Of a stretch of 64,000 nt of DNA, positions 8,757 to 16,712 are shown piece by piece. Numbering within the stretch: position 1 is the first letter of the stretch; the number at the start of each line of letters is the position of its first letter. The position numbers were made by a program, and so were the translations under genes. The stretch is from Branchiibius hedensis (GTDB lineage Bacteria > Actinomycetota > Actinomycetes > Actinomycetales > Dermatophilaceae): NCBI RefSeq assembly GCF_900108585.1, contig NZ_UESZ01000001.1, forward strand, positions 2,976,001 through 3,040,000, in the 5' to 3' direction. The notes below the pieces were generated by a model that was not told where the DNA came from, did no database searches, and was given only the letters and a program-made list of their open reading frames with translations.

Positions 8757-9570
8757 CCGCCATTCCGTGCTGTTCGTCTGCGTGAAGAACGGTGGCAAGT
8801 CGCAAATGGCTGCCGCCCTGATGCGCCACCGCGCTGGGGAGTCCATCGAAGTGCACTCCGCCGGCACCCACCCAGGCGACGCGGTCAATGGGTTGTCCGC
8901 TCAGGTCATTGAAGAAAGCGGCGGGTCTATGGCCGATCAGCATCCAAAGCTGATCGACGAAGGCTTGCTGCGCCGTGTGGATCGCGTCGTGGTGTTGGGC
9001 AGCGAAGCCACTGTCGACCCGATTGAGGGCATGGCCGGGTCGATCGAGGTCTGGAGCACCGATGAACCATCGGCGCGAGGCATCGACGGGATCGAGCGGA
9101 TGCGTTTGATCCGTGACGACATCGCCGACCGCATTGACGCGCTTATCGCCGAACTCACTGGGCCCGCCGTACCGGTCGTGCGGGTGTACGAACCCGCTCT
9201 GTGCTGCAACACGGGGGTCTGTGGGCCCGAACTGGACGACGACCTCGTCCGATTCACCGCCGACCTGGACCACCTGCAAAACCAGGGTGCCGATCTCCAA
9301 CGGCACAACCTGGCCAATGACCCGACCGCGTTCACCGCGGACCCGGCAGTCGCAGACTTCCTGCGCGTCGCAGGATCAGCCGGTCTGCCGCTGACCACGG
9401 TCGACGGCGTCACTGTTGTGACGGGCCGCTATCCCAGCCGGGCGGAATTGACCAGGTTTGCTGCCATCACCTCGTCCAGCAAACTGCCTACTGGCGTGAC
9501 CGATCTCGGCCTGACCGCGTCCACACCACGTGGTGGGTGCGGCCCAGACGCCGAAGCCGGTTGCTGCTGA
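8749..9570 (+). CDS. arsD: Fusion of a degenerate ArsC-like domain with the ArsD arsenic metallochaperone
   Basis: Residues 1 to about 137 have the low-molecular-weight phosphatase/arsenate reductase fold (SVLFVCVKNGGKSQMAAALM). Residues 143 to 273 are ArsD (VVRVYEPALCCNTGVCG). The As(III) cysteines of ArsD are kept: Cys152, Cys153, Cys158, and a C-terminal set Cys264, Cys272, Cys273. ArsD hands As(III) to ArsA. The reductase-like half is unusual: its P-loop has Lys17 where active enzymes have Arg, and the CGDTC segment of the two real ArsC proteins here is absent. It may be a docking or sensing module. ATG 8749 is inside the acr3 end, so expression is coupled. Confidence 0.88.
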   Translation: MADRHSVLFVCVKNGGKSQMAAALMRHRAGESIEVHSAGTHPGDAVNGLSAQVIEESGGSMADQHPKLIDEGLLRRVDRVVVLGSEATVDPIEGMAGSIEVWSTDEPSARGIDGIERMRLIRDDIADRIDALIAELTGPAVPVVRVYEPALCCNTGVCGPELDDDLVRFTADLDHLQNQGADLQRHNLANDPTAFTADPAVADFLRVAGSAGLPLTTVDGVTVVTGRYPSRAELTRFAAITSSSKLPTGVTDLGLTASTPRGGCGPDAEAGCC

Positions 9571-9584
9571 AAGGAACCCGCCTG

Positions 9585-11363
9585 ATGACCTCGTTTCCAT
9601 ACCTGACCGAGCTGCCCAGGTTCGTGTTCTTCACCGGCAAGGGCGGTGTCGGTAAAACGTCTTTGGCCTGCGCCACCGCTGTCACCTTGGCGGACCAGGG
9701 CCGGCGGGTGTTGCTCGTGTCGACCGACCCAGCGTCCAACGTCGGTCAGGTCTTCGGCCTCACCGTCGGTGACCAGATCACAGCGGTGCCTCAGGCACCC
9801 GGCCTGGACGCGCTGGAGATCGACCCCAACGAGGCTGCTGAGGCCTACCGGGAGAAGATCATCGCCCCGGTCCGCGACGTGTTGCCTCAAACCGCCCTGG
9901 ACTCGATCACCGAACAGTTGTCAGGGTCGTGCACCACCGAGATCGCCTCGTTCAACGAGTTCACCACCTACCTCGCCGATGACGAACGGATCGCCGGGTA
10001 CGACCACGTCGTATTCGACACCGCACCCACCGGCCACACCATCCGGTTGCTGCAACTGCCGGGTGAGTGGACCTCATTCCTGGATGCCGGGAAGGGTGAT
10101 GCGTCGTGCCTCGGACCGATGGCCGGGCTGGACCGCACCCGCGCCGTGTACGCCGACGCTGTCCGTAGGCTCGCCAACCCCGCTCAAACCCGGCTCGTGC
10201 TGGTCGCCCGTGCCCAACAGTCCACTCTGCGTGAGGCAGCCCGCACCAGCACCGAACTAGCGACGATCGGGATCACCGAGCAACACCTCGTCATCAACGC
10301 CCTCCTTCCCGCAGGCGACGTGGGTGAGGCCGACGCCTTGGCCGACGCCGTCCGCGAACGTGAGCACCGCGCAATCGCAGCGATGCCCGAGGCACTACGC
10401 CGATTGCCGCTGACCACGGTGCCACTGCGCGCACGCACTGTCGTCGGTATCGACGCGGTACGCGCGCTGCTCCGCACGGATGCTGCCGAGGTCGTGGATG
10501 GCATCGAAGACGAGCAGCCGGTCGATCTGGGCTCGCTCGCCACTCTGATCGACGAAATCGCCACGACCGACCACGGCCTGATCATGTGCATGGGCAAAGG
10601 CGGCGTCGGGAAGACCACCGTCGCTGCGGCCATCGCAATCGCTCTTACTGATCGCGGGCACACCGTCCACCTCACCACCACCGACCCCGCGGCGCACCTT
10701 GACGAAGTGCTTGATCACGAGGTCGTCGGCAACCTCACGGTGTCCCGCATTGACCCACACGTCGCGACCCAGGAGTACCGGGACAAGGTGTTGGCCAGCA
10801 AAGGCAACCAGCTCGACGAGGCCGGTCGAGCACGCCTGGTCGAAGACCTGCTGTCACCCTGCACCGAAGAAGTCGCAGTCTTCGGGCAGTTCTCTCACCT
10901 GGTCAACCGGGCCCGCCGCCAGTTCGTCGTCATGGATACGGCCCCAACCGGTCACACGTTGCTGCTCATGGACGCTACCGGGTCTTACCACCGCGACATT
11001 GCACGCAGCATGGGCGAAACCGGTACCTACACGACACCGCTGATGCGGCTCCGCGACCCTGACCTGACCAAGGTCATCATCGTGACGCTGCCGGACACCA
11101 CCCCCGTCCTCGAAGCTACCGAGCTGCAAGACGACCTCCAACGAGCCGGAATCCATCCGTGGGCGTGGGTCGTCAACGCGTCCCTCGCCGCGGCCAGACC
11201 GACATCCCCGCTGCTGCGGGCACGCGCTGCCGCCGAACACCAACAACTTGAACGCATCACCGAACTCGCCCGACGCACAGCAATCATCCCGATGCTCGCC
11301 GAGGAACCGTACGGCCCCGACGCTCTGCGACACCTCACCACCTCGACCCGTCAACCTGTTTGA
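9585..11363 (+). CDS. arsA: Arsenical pump-driving ATPase ArsA (two-domain)
   Basis: The 592-residue protein has two homologous ATPase halves. P-loops read FTGKGGVGKTS near residue 17 and MGKGGVGKTT in the second half, and each half has a DTAPTGHT signature. Cysteines that bind As(III) in the family are visible in SGSCTTEIASF, GDASCLGPMAG and LLSPCTEEVAV. It accepts As(III) from ArsD and energises the arsenite permease. The start at 9585 follows AAAGGA; the gap after arsD is 14 bp. Confidence 0.93.
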   Translation: MTSFPYLTELPRFVFFTGKGGVGKTSLACATAVTLADQGRRVLLVSTDPASNVGQVFGLTVGDQITAVPQAPGLDALEIDPNEAAEAYREKIIAPVRDVLPQTALDSITEQLSGSCTTEIASFNEFTTYLADDERIAGYDHVVFDTAPTGHTIRLLQLPGEWTSFLDAGKGDASCLGPMAGLDRTRAVYADAVRRLANPAQTRLVLVARAQQSTLREAARTSTELATIGITEQHLVINALLPAGDVGEADALADAVREREHRAIAAMPEALRRLPLTTVPLRARTVVGIDAVRALLRTDAAEVVDGIEDEQPVDLGSLATLIDEIATTDHGLIMCMGKGGVGKTTVAAAIAIALTDRGHTVHLTTTDPAAHLDEVLDHEVVGNLTVSRIDPHVATQEYRDKVLASKGNQLDEAGRARLVEDLLSPCTEEVAVFGQFSHLVNRARRQFVVMDTAPTGHTLLLMDATGSYHRDIARSMGETGTYTTPLMRLRDPDLTKVIIVTLPDTTPVLEATELQDDLQRAGIHPWAWVVNASLAAARPTSPLLRARAAAEHQQLERITELARRTAIIPMLAEEPYGPDALRHLTTSTRQPV

Positions 11364-11382
11364 CCTCAAAACGGGAGCCCTC

Positions 11383-12000
11383 ATGCATCTACCTGACCGC
11401 GAAACCGTCGTTCCACAACTCATTGACGACATGAACTACTCCTATGCCGGCGTCTTCGACGAGGACACCATCGACGACGCCGTCAACAAGGCGTGGGACC
11501 TACTCGCCCCTCGCTCCACCGTCCATACTTTCCTGCCCGTGCTTGTCGCCCGGCAGGCCCGTGAGCAACTGATGGCCACCGCCCAAGCCGAAGGCCGCGT
11601 CGCCAAGAAGGTGCCCGAAGTTCTGTTCGTGTGTGTTCACAACGCCGGACGCTCGCAGATGGCTGCCGCGCTGGCCGAGCACCTGTCAGCACGGAAAGTG
11701 CACGTCCGCTCTGCCGGGTCAGCACCTTCTGGGGAGATCAATCCCGTCGTCGTTGAGGCCCTGCGTGAGCGAGGGATCGCGCTCGGGACCGCCTATCCCA
11801 AACCACTGACCGACAGCGTCATGCAGGCCGCTGACGTCATCATCACCATGGGCTGTGGCGACACCTGCCCCGTCTTCCCCGGCAAACGGTACGAAGATTG
11901 GGACGTCGCTGACCCAGCCGACCAGCCCATCGAGGTTGTCCGTGAAATCCGTGACGACATCCAAGCCCGCGTCACCACCCTGCTGCGTCAGATCCTCTGA
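11383..12000 (+). CDS. arsC: Arsenate reductase with an N-terminal three-helix domain
   Basis: Residues 1 to about 75 are a helical domain of the kind found before actinobacterial phosphatase-fold arsenate reductases and thought to aid dimerisation. Residues 80 to 205 are the catalytic domain. The active-site loop CVHNAGRSQM is intact, with Cys followed by Arg and Ser at the right spacing. MGCGDTCPVFPG supplies further cysteines, and DPAD the acidic loop. It reduces As(V) to As(III) for export or methylation. The electron donor (thioredoxin, or mycothiol and mycoredoxin) cannot be told from sequence. It starts 19 bp after arsA stops. Confidence 0.9.
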   Translation: MHLPDRETVVPQLIDDMNYSYAGVFDEDTIDDAVNKAWDLLAPRSTVHTFLPVLVARQAREQLMATAQAEGRVAKKVPEVLFVCVHNAGRSQMAAALAEHLSARKVHVRSAGSAPSGEINPVVVEALRERGIALGTAYPKPLTDSVMQAADVIITMGCGDTCPVFPGKRYEDWDVADPADQPIEVVREIRDDIQARVTTLLRQIL

Positions 12001-12027
12001 CCTACGCAATGACCGAGGAGTCCGCGA

Positions 12028-12453
12028 ATGACCGAAGCCACCGAGCGCCCGTCCGTGCTTTTCGTCTGCGTGCACAACGCCGGACGATCCCAAATGGGAG
12101 CCGCCTACACCCACCACCTGTCCGGTGGCGCAGTCGAAGTCCGCTCCGCCGGATCAGCCCCCGCTGACTCGATCAACCCAGCAGTTCGCGAGGCGATGCT
12201 CGAAGACGACATCGATATCTCGGCCGAGAGCCCGAAGATCCTCACCCCCGAAGCCGTGCAAGCATCCGACGTGGTGATCACGATGGGCTGCGGCGACACC
12301 TGCCCGATCTTCCCCGGGAAGCAATACCTGGACTGGACACTCGATGACCCAGCCGGGCAAGGCGTCGCAGCCGTCCGGCCCATCCGCGACGACATCAAAC
12401 GAAGAGTGCGAGCCCTCCTCAGGGAACTCGGAGTCGACGAAGTTTCCGCCTGA
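12028..12453 (+). CDS. arsC: Arsenate reductase (phosphatase-fold, single domain)
   Basis: The 141-residue enzyme has the active-site loop CVHNAGRSQM, then MGCGDTCPIFPG and DDPAGQ. It resembles the catalytic half of the upstream arsC but lacks the N-terminal helical domain and is clearly diverged, so it is not a recent duplication. It is the last gene of the operon, 27 bp behind the other arsC with a GAGG element before the start. Confidence 0.9.
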   Translation: MTEATERPSVLFVCVHNAGRSQMGAAYTHHLSGGAVEVRSAGSAPADSINPAVREAMLEDDIDISAESPKILTPEAVQASDVVITMGCGDTCPIFPGKQYLDWTLDDPAGQGVAAVRPIRDDIKRRVRALLRELGVDEVSA

Positions 12454-12617
12454 TGCAGACGCGCTCCACAGAGCCTGCCGCTGCGACCTCGACAGAAAGC
12501 TCTGCTGCGGATGATGACATTTTGCTGAGACGGAACGGTGACACCCGAGATGTCGGTGCGCTGGTCAGAGCCTCGCGAAACTGTCAGGAATCGCGAGAAC
12601 CTACAGCTGCTGACAAG

Positions 12618-12750
12618 TGGCACGGGGTTCGCACTCGGCGAGTGACACGGGATTGCTGTCTCCAAGGGCGGTTGGCAGGAGATCGCGCAGATTCACGCGG
12701 TATCGCGCAATCGCGTGCCAGTCGCAGCTTGAATGGACAATCCCGTGTCA
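12618..12750. repeat. Motif cluster A: two forward and two inverted copies of TGRCACGSGRTTGC-like sequence
   Basis: Forward copies: TGGCACGGGGTTCGC at 12618-12632 and TGACACGGGATTGCT at 12643-12657. Inverted copies: the reverse complement of TGGCACGCGATTGCGCGA at 12703-12720 and of TGACACGGGATTGTC at 12736-12750. The order is forward, forward, inverted, inverted, so nested hairpins could form. The inverted copies fall inside the 3' end of the DUF559 reading frame. A second cluster with the same layout lies on the other side of that gene. Confidence 0.7.
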
Positions 12751-13721
12751 GAACTCGGCGCGGACGTGCGTGATCCAGACACCCGAGAGCCAGACTTTCG
12801 CGGCACTTCCGTGAGCCTGGCCCACCTCTCGTGGTCGAACAGTGGAGCCGGTCCGCGGTAACCCTGCAGCTTCAACATGGTCCACACCCGGTTGACCAGC
12901 GCGGGCGGATCATCGTGGTCCCGCGATGTGAGGACAACGCTGCGCCACCCCAATCTGTCCAACTTTTCGCGACGCTCGATGTCCTCCTGCCGCTGGCTTG
13001 CAGACCGCTCGTGATGCCAACCGTCGTACTCCACGAGCACCTTCCACTGCGGATAGGGCAGGTCGCCGCGCGCCACGAAATTACCCTGCGCGTCAACGAT
13101 GTTCGGGTTTACCTGGGGGTTAGGCAGCCCGGCCAAGCGCAGGATCGTACGGACGCTGGTTTCGCGAAACGACTCCGAGCCCACCCGCATCCAGCACTCT
13201 GCTTGACGCACCCGGGCCGCGCCCGCAACCTTGCTGGAAGCTCGCAACTCAGGACGCGTAATCAGCTTCTTGGTGAGCAGCCAATCGCCGATGCGGATGA
13301 TGTCCAACAGGCAAAGACTCGGCGCGGCGCCCTGCAGGCAGCGCGACGGATCCACGACCCGGAAACCCCGCACTCGACGTACCGGCCCCAGGTCAACTAC
13401 GCGGTGCAACGAGAGCGGCATGGCGGTGCGCACGGTGGTCGCGGTCGACCAATGGCGAGGCCCGACTGCGGACAACGGCACGCCATAGGCGAGCAGTCCT
13501 GTCGTGTGACTGAGCGCAGCATCCTGGGGGAGGATGAGCCGGTCGGCTTCGAGCCAGAACCTCAGGTCGCGCGGCACGCGGGCTCGAGACCATACACCTC
13601 GGCCGGGGAAGACCGCTTCGAACTTCGCGCTGCGCAGCATTGCGTAGGTGATGCCGGCTGTGAGCGCCTGCTGTGTCGTGAACGGACCCTCGAACAGATC
13701 GGCAGAGATGAGCTCAGACAT
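12693..13721 (-). CDS. DUF559 (Vsr-like nuclease fold) protein with AbiEi-like N-terminus
   Basis: The N-terminal half (from MSELISADLFEGPFTTQQAL) resembles the winged-helix region of AbiEi-type antitoxin-domain proteins. The C-terminal half has the DUF559 nuclease-like motif: LVEYDGWHHERS, then DIERREKLDRLGW and VVLTSRD, which supplies Asp and His as in very-short-patch-repair endonucleases. I prefer ATG 13721 to the earlier one at 13757. The last 40 or so residues are low-complexity and are encoded by the flanking motif cluster, so the protein may once have ended earlier. No partner toxin gene is adjacent. Biological role is unknown. Confidence 0.75.
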   Translation of the reverse strand: MSELISADLFEGPFTTQQALTAGITYAMLRSAKFEAVFPGRGVWSRARVPRDLRFWLEADRLILPQDAALSHTTGLLAYGVPLSAVGPRHWSTATTVRTAMPLSLHRVVDLGPVRRVRGFRVVDPSRCLQGAAPSLCLLDIIRIGDWLLTKKLITRPELRASSKVAGAARVRQAECWMRVGSESFRETSVRTILRLAGLPNPQVNPNIVDAQGNFVARGDLPYPQWKVLVEYDGWHHERSASQRQEDIERREKLDRLGWRSVVLTSRDHDDPPALVNRVWTMLKLQGYRGPAPLFDHERWARLTEVPRKSGSRVSGSRTSAPSSDTGLSIQAATGTRLRDTA

Positions 13722-13827
13722 GCCACCACGGTGTCGCCTCCGGACGCCCGTCGCCACACCGCTTGCCGACGCGGTGGATAACGCGACGGACGTCAGACGC
13801 TGGTGTGGATAACAGCGCTACCGCAGT

Positions 13828-13950
13828 TGGCACGGGTTTGCGAGTCGTTCGGCCGGACGGCACGCGATTGCTGGGTTGAGGGGCGATCTCGCGCAATCCC
13901 GTGCCAATCGTGGCCGGGTCGCGCAATCCCGTGCCAATCGTGGCCGGGTC
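13828..13950. repeat. Motif cluster B with a perfect 30-bp tandem repeat
   Basis: Forward copies: TGGCACGGGTTTGCGAG at 13828-13844 and CGGCACGCGATTGCTG at 13858-13873. Inverted copies: TCGCGCAATCCCGTGCCA at 13889-13906 and again at 13919-13936. The inverted pair lies in an exact tandem repeat, 13891-13920 and 13921-13950. Spacing between successive copies is about 30 bp throughout. The layout mirrors cluster A on the other side of the DUF559 gene. Confidence 0.75.
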
Positions 13951-13965
13951 GTCGGGCAGTTCTGG

Positions 13966-15297
13966 CTAGAAGCGCGGCGGGTGCAGCGTCAGGTGGCGGC
14001 CGGTGATGCGCCGGTAGACGTATTCGGCCACGAAACTGAACACCAGCACGACCAGCAAGGTGATCCAGGTGCTCGCGGGGCCGGTATGGATGGCGTAGCC
14101 CAGCAGCAAACAGAACAACGCCAGGTTCAAGATCACCGCGAGCCACAGCAGCCACCGTTTGGCACCGGTCTGATCGGCCAGCCGCAGATGGCCAAGGCTC
14201 ACGGTGCCGTAGACGATCAGGAACGCCAGGCTGGCCATCTGACCGACCGCGGACAACGGGAAGAAGACCACGAAGGCGCAGGTCAGGCCGCCGGCGATCA
14301 ACAGACCCCAGGTGCCGCTGTGCCACACCCCTCGGGCGAAGTCCTCGGGCATCTCGCCCTCTTTCGCCACGGTGAACGCCAGGTTGGCGTCGCCGAAGAG
14401 GGTGGCGTTGACACCGGAGGCAGTCGCCAGCAACGCGGCGGCTCCGATGACGACGAAGCCGACGTGGCCAAGGGCCGCCCGGCCGGCCTCGGCGAAGACG
14501 TGTCCCTGGTTCTCCACGATCCCGGACAACGGCAGCAACATCACGATCAGTGCGCTGACCAGGACGTAGACCACGATGACAATGGCCAGCGCCTGGTACA
14601 TCGCCCGCGGCAGTTCCTTGGCCGGGTTCTTCATGTCACCGGCGGAGTTGGTGACGACTCCGAAGCCTTCGTAGGTGACATACAGCAGACCGGCCGCGAA
14701 CAGGATCCCGATCACGCCGTCGCCGCCGACTTGGTGGAAGCGGTCCGGGTCCGCCTTGAAGAAGGACGCCACCACGAAGATCGCGATGATCGCCAACTCG
14801 ATGCCGATGACGAACAACTCGGAGCGGCCGACGAGTTTGGAACCGATCATGTTGACCCCGACCAGCACGACCACCAGCGCCACACCGATGACCTTGCCCG
14901 ACCAATCTGGGGTGTCGAACGGCAGCAGATCCCGGGCGTATCCGGCGAAACCGGCGGCGTACAGCGCCATGGCGATGATCCAGCCCAGGAACTGGAAGAT
15001 GTTCAACCCGCCGGCGATCAGTCCGTCGCCGAAGCATCGGATGAGGAACGCCGCCGCACCGCCGCGGCTGGGGAACTTCGCACCGAGCTTGGCGTAGGAG
15101 TAGACGCTGAACAGGGACACGAACCCACCGACCAGGAAGGCCACCGGGATCCAGACCCCTGCTGTGGTCGCTGCCAGACCGACCAGGGTGTAGAGGCCGG
15201 CGCCCATCATGCCGCCGACCCCGATGGCCGTGGCCGACGCGACGGTGATCGCGCCCTTCTTCGGGGCATCCGCACCAGCCGGCGTCGCAGTCGTCAT
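13966..15297 (-). CDS. APC-superfamily amino acid/polyamine permease
   Basis: This 443-residue protein has about twelve hydrophobic segments. The first carries the family glycine-rich motif in AIGVGGMMGAGLYTL. ATG 15297 was chosen because the sequence upstream in frame (SSSRSTPIGPF and onward) does not look coding. Substrate is not evident; the family carries amino acids or polyamines by cation symport or exchange. It is divergent from the AraC-like gene at 15392, with a 94-bp spacer in which no clear operator was seen. Confidence 0.85.
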   Translation of the reverse strand: MTTATPAGADAPKKGAITVASATAIGVGGMMGAGLYTLVGLAATTAGVWIPVAFLVGGFVSLFSVYSYAKLGAKFPSRGGAAAFLIRCFGDGLIAGGLNIFQFLGWIIAMALYAAGFAGYARDLLPFDTPDWSGKVIGVALVVVLVGVNMIGSKLVGRSELFVIGIELAIIAIFVVASFFKADPDRFHQVGGDGVIGILFAAGLLYVTYEGFGVVTNSAGDMKNPAKELPRAMYQALAIVIVVYVLVSALIVMLLPLSGIVENQGHVFAEAGRAALGHVGFVVIGAAALLATASGVNATLFGDANLAFTVAKEGEMPEDFARGVWHSGTWGLLIAGGLTCAFVVFFPLSAVGQMASLAFLIVYGTVSLGHLRLADQTGAKRWLLWLAVILNLALFCLLLGYAIHTGPASTWITLLVVLVFSFVAEYVYRRITGRHLTLHPPRF

Positions 15298-15391
15298 TCC
15301 GAGATTCTGCCGACAGCACCGCCTACCCGCAATCACAGCGCAACATTCCGCGTGGCGGCCCTGACCGGCGTCGATCGGCCAGAATGGCCCG

Positions 15392-15841
15392 ATGGGAGTG
15401 GACCTCGACGAACTCAAGCGGCTCCGGCGCGCCCGGGACCGGATGGATCGCGAGTTTCGCCAGCCACTCGACGTACCTCAATTGGCCCGGACGGCCCTGA
15501 TGTCGCCTGCCCACTTCAGCCGACGGTTCAAAGAGGCGTACGCCGAGACTTCCTATTCGTATCTGATGACCCGCCGCATCGAACGGGCCAAAGCCCTGCT
15601 GCGACAGGGAAATCTGAGCGTCACCGACGTCTGCTTCATGGTGGGGTGCACCAGTCTCGGATCGTTCTCGGCGAAATTCGCCCAGATCGTCGGGCAGACC
15701 CCGTCCGGTTACCGCGAAAGCGATCACGACGGGTTGCGTGCGGTGCCGCCGTGCGAAGCGCGGATCCTGACCCGGCCCCGCAAGACGCCCCGCTCGCGAT
15801 CGAGCAGTTTCGAAGAAGCGCCGCAGCCGGCGACGCTCTAG
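15392..15841 (+). CDS. AraC-family transcriptional regulator (DNA-binding domain only)
   Basis: A 149-residue protein that is almost only the double helix-turn-helix of AraC regulators: LDVPQLARTALMSPAHFSRRF followed by LSVTDVCFMVGCTSLGSFS and the QTPSGYR end. There is no N-terminal ligand domain. A basic, disordered tail follows. The VOC protein starts 10 bp downstream and is probably in the same operon; small AraC plus VOC pairs are common in actinomycetes. Confidence 0.85.
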   Translation: MGVDLDELKRLRRARDRMDREFRQPLDVPQLARTALMSPAHFSRRFKEAYAETSYSYLMTRRIERAKALLRQGNLSVTDVCFMVGCTSLGSFSAKFAQIVGQTPSGYRESDHDGLRAVPPCEARILTRPRKTPRSRSSSFEEAPQPATL

Positions 15842-15851
15842 CGTTGCGGCC

Positions 15852-16256
15852 ATGAGCACTTCCTTGGCCCTGGTCCACATCTACGTCGACGACACCGCCG
15901 CCGCGACCACGTTCTACCGGGATGCGCTCGGGCTGGACGTACAGAACGAGGTCGAGAACGGCGGCTTCCACTGGATCACCCTCGCCTCCCCCGACGACCC
16001 GACGCTGCAGATCGTCCTGTCCGAACCGCAGGCCGGTCGCTCGAAGGAGGACGGCGAGGCCCTGGCCACCCTGTTGGCCAAGGGTGAGTTGAGCCCTGTG
16101 CAGTTCCGCACCGACGATCTGGCCGAACTCTTCGACCGCCTCGCGGCCGCACCCGGTGCAGAGGTCGTCCAGGAGCCGACCGACCAATTCTGGGGCGTGC
16201 GAGATGCAGCAGTCCGCGACCCGGCCGGCAACCTGCTGCGCATCCAACAAGCCTGA
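15852..16256 (+). CDS. VOC-family (glyoxalase/dioxygenase fold) protein
   Basis: A 134-residue single VOC protein. It opens LALVHIYVDDTAAATTFYRD and ends WGVRDAAVRDPAGNLLRIQQ, the paired beta-alpha-beta-beta-beta pattern of glyoxalase I and bleomycin-resistance proteins. A His early in the domain and a Glu-poor C-terminus make the metal site uncertain. Substrate unknown. It lies in an apparent operon with the AraC-like regulator and the DUF1801 protein. Confidence 0.85.
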   Translation: MSTSLALVHIYVDDTAAATTFYRDALGLDVQNEVENGGFHWITLASPDDPTLQIVLSEPQAGRSKEDGEALATLLAKGELSPVQFRTDDLAELFDRLAAAPGAEVVQEPTDQFWGVRDAAVRDPAGNLLRIQQA

Positions 16257-16276
16257 CCACGAAGGGAACTGAGACG

Positions 16277-16702
16277 ATGAGCGAGGGATTCAGCGCGCAA
16301 GAGCGCGCGGCGATGAAGGAACGCGCGGCCGAACTGCGCGCCGAGGGCAAGAAGGGCGCCAAGAAGGCCGACGGCCTGCAGCAGGTGCTCGACAAGATCG
16401 CCGAGCTCCAGCCAGCCGACCGCGAGTTGGCCGAACGCTTGCACGTGCTGGTGACTTCGGTGGCGCCCGATCTGGATTGCAAGACGTGGTACGGCATGCC
16501 CGCCTACACCAACGCCGAGGGAAAGATCGTGCTCTTCTTCAAAGATGCGGCGAAGTTCAAGACGCGTTACGCCACCGTGGGATTCGAGGATGCTGCGAAG
16601 CTCGACGACGGTGACTTGTGGCCCACCACGTATGCGCTGCTGGAGTGGACACCGACGGTGGAGAAGGCCCTCACTGCACTGGTCACGAAGGCCGTCTCGT
16701 AA
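16277..16702 (+). CDS. DUF1801 (YdhG-like) protein
   Basis: The 141-residue protein has a charged helical N-terminus (ERAAMKERAAELRAEGKKG), then a DUF1801-like core with TWYGMPAYTNAEGKIVLFF and KTRYATVGF. Such proteins are small soluble folds of unknown molecular function, often described as iron-chaperone-like by loose resemblance. GAAGGGAAC precedes ATG 16277. It starts 20 bp after the VOC gene. Confidence 0.8.
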   Translation: MSEGFSAQERAAMKERAAELRAEGKKGAKKADGLQQVLDKIAELQPADRELAERLHVLVTSVAPDLDCKTWYGMPAYTNAEGKIVLFFKDAAKFKTRYATVGFEDAAKLDDGDLWPTTYALLEWTPTVEKALTALVTKAVS

Positions 16703-16712
16703 CGTCGCAGGC

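Noticed and set aside
12453-12773. ORF of 106 codons starting on the TGATG after the second arsC
   Set aside because: Composition is Arg/Ser-rich without a protein-like pattern and its second half is made of the motif cluster. Probably non-coding.
12618-13950. CRISPR array
   Set aside because: The repeats are in both orientations, degenerate, and without unique spacers of constant length; no cas genes are present.
13876-15855. Very long plus-strand ORF (659 codons) opposite the APC permease
   Set aside because: It is the antisense shadow of the permease and AraC-like genes, rich in Asp/Gln/His as such shadows are in GC-rich DNA.
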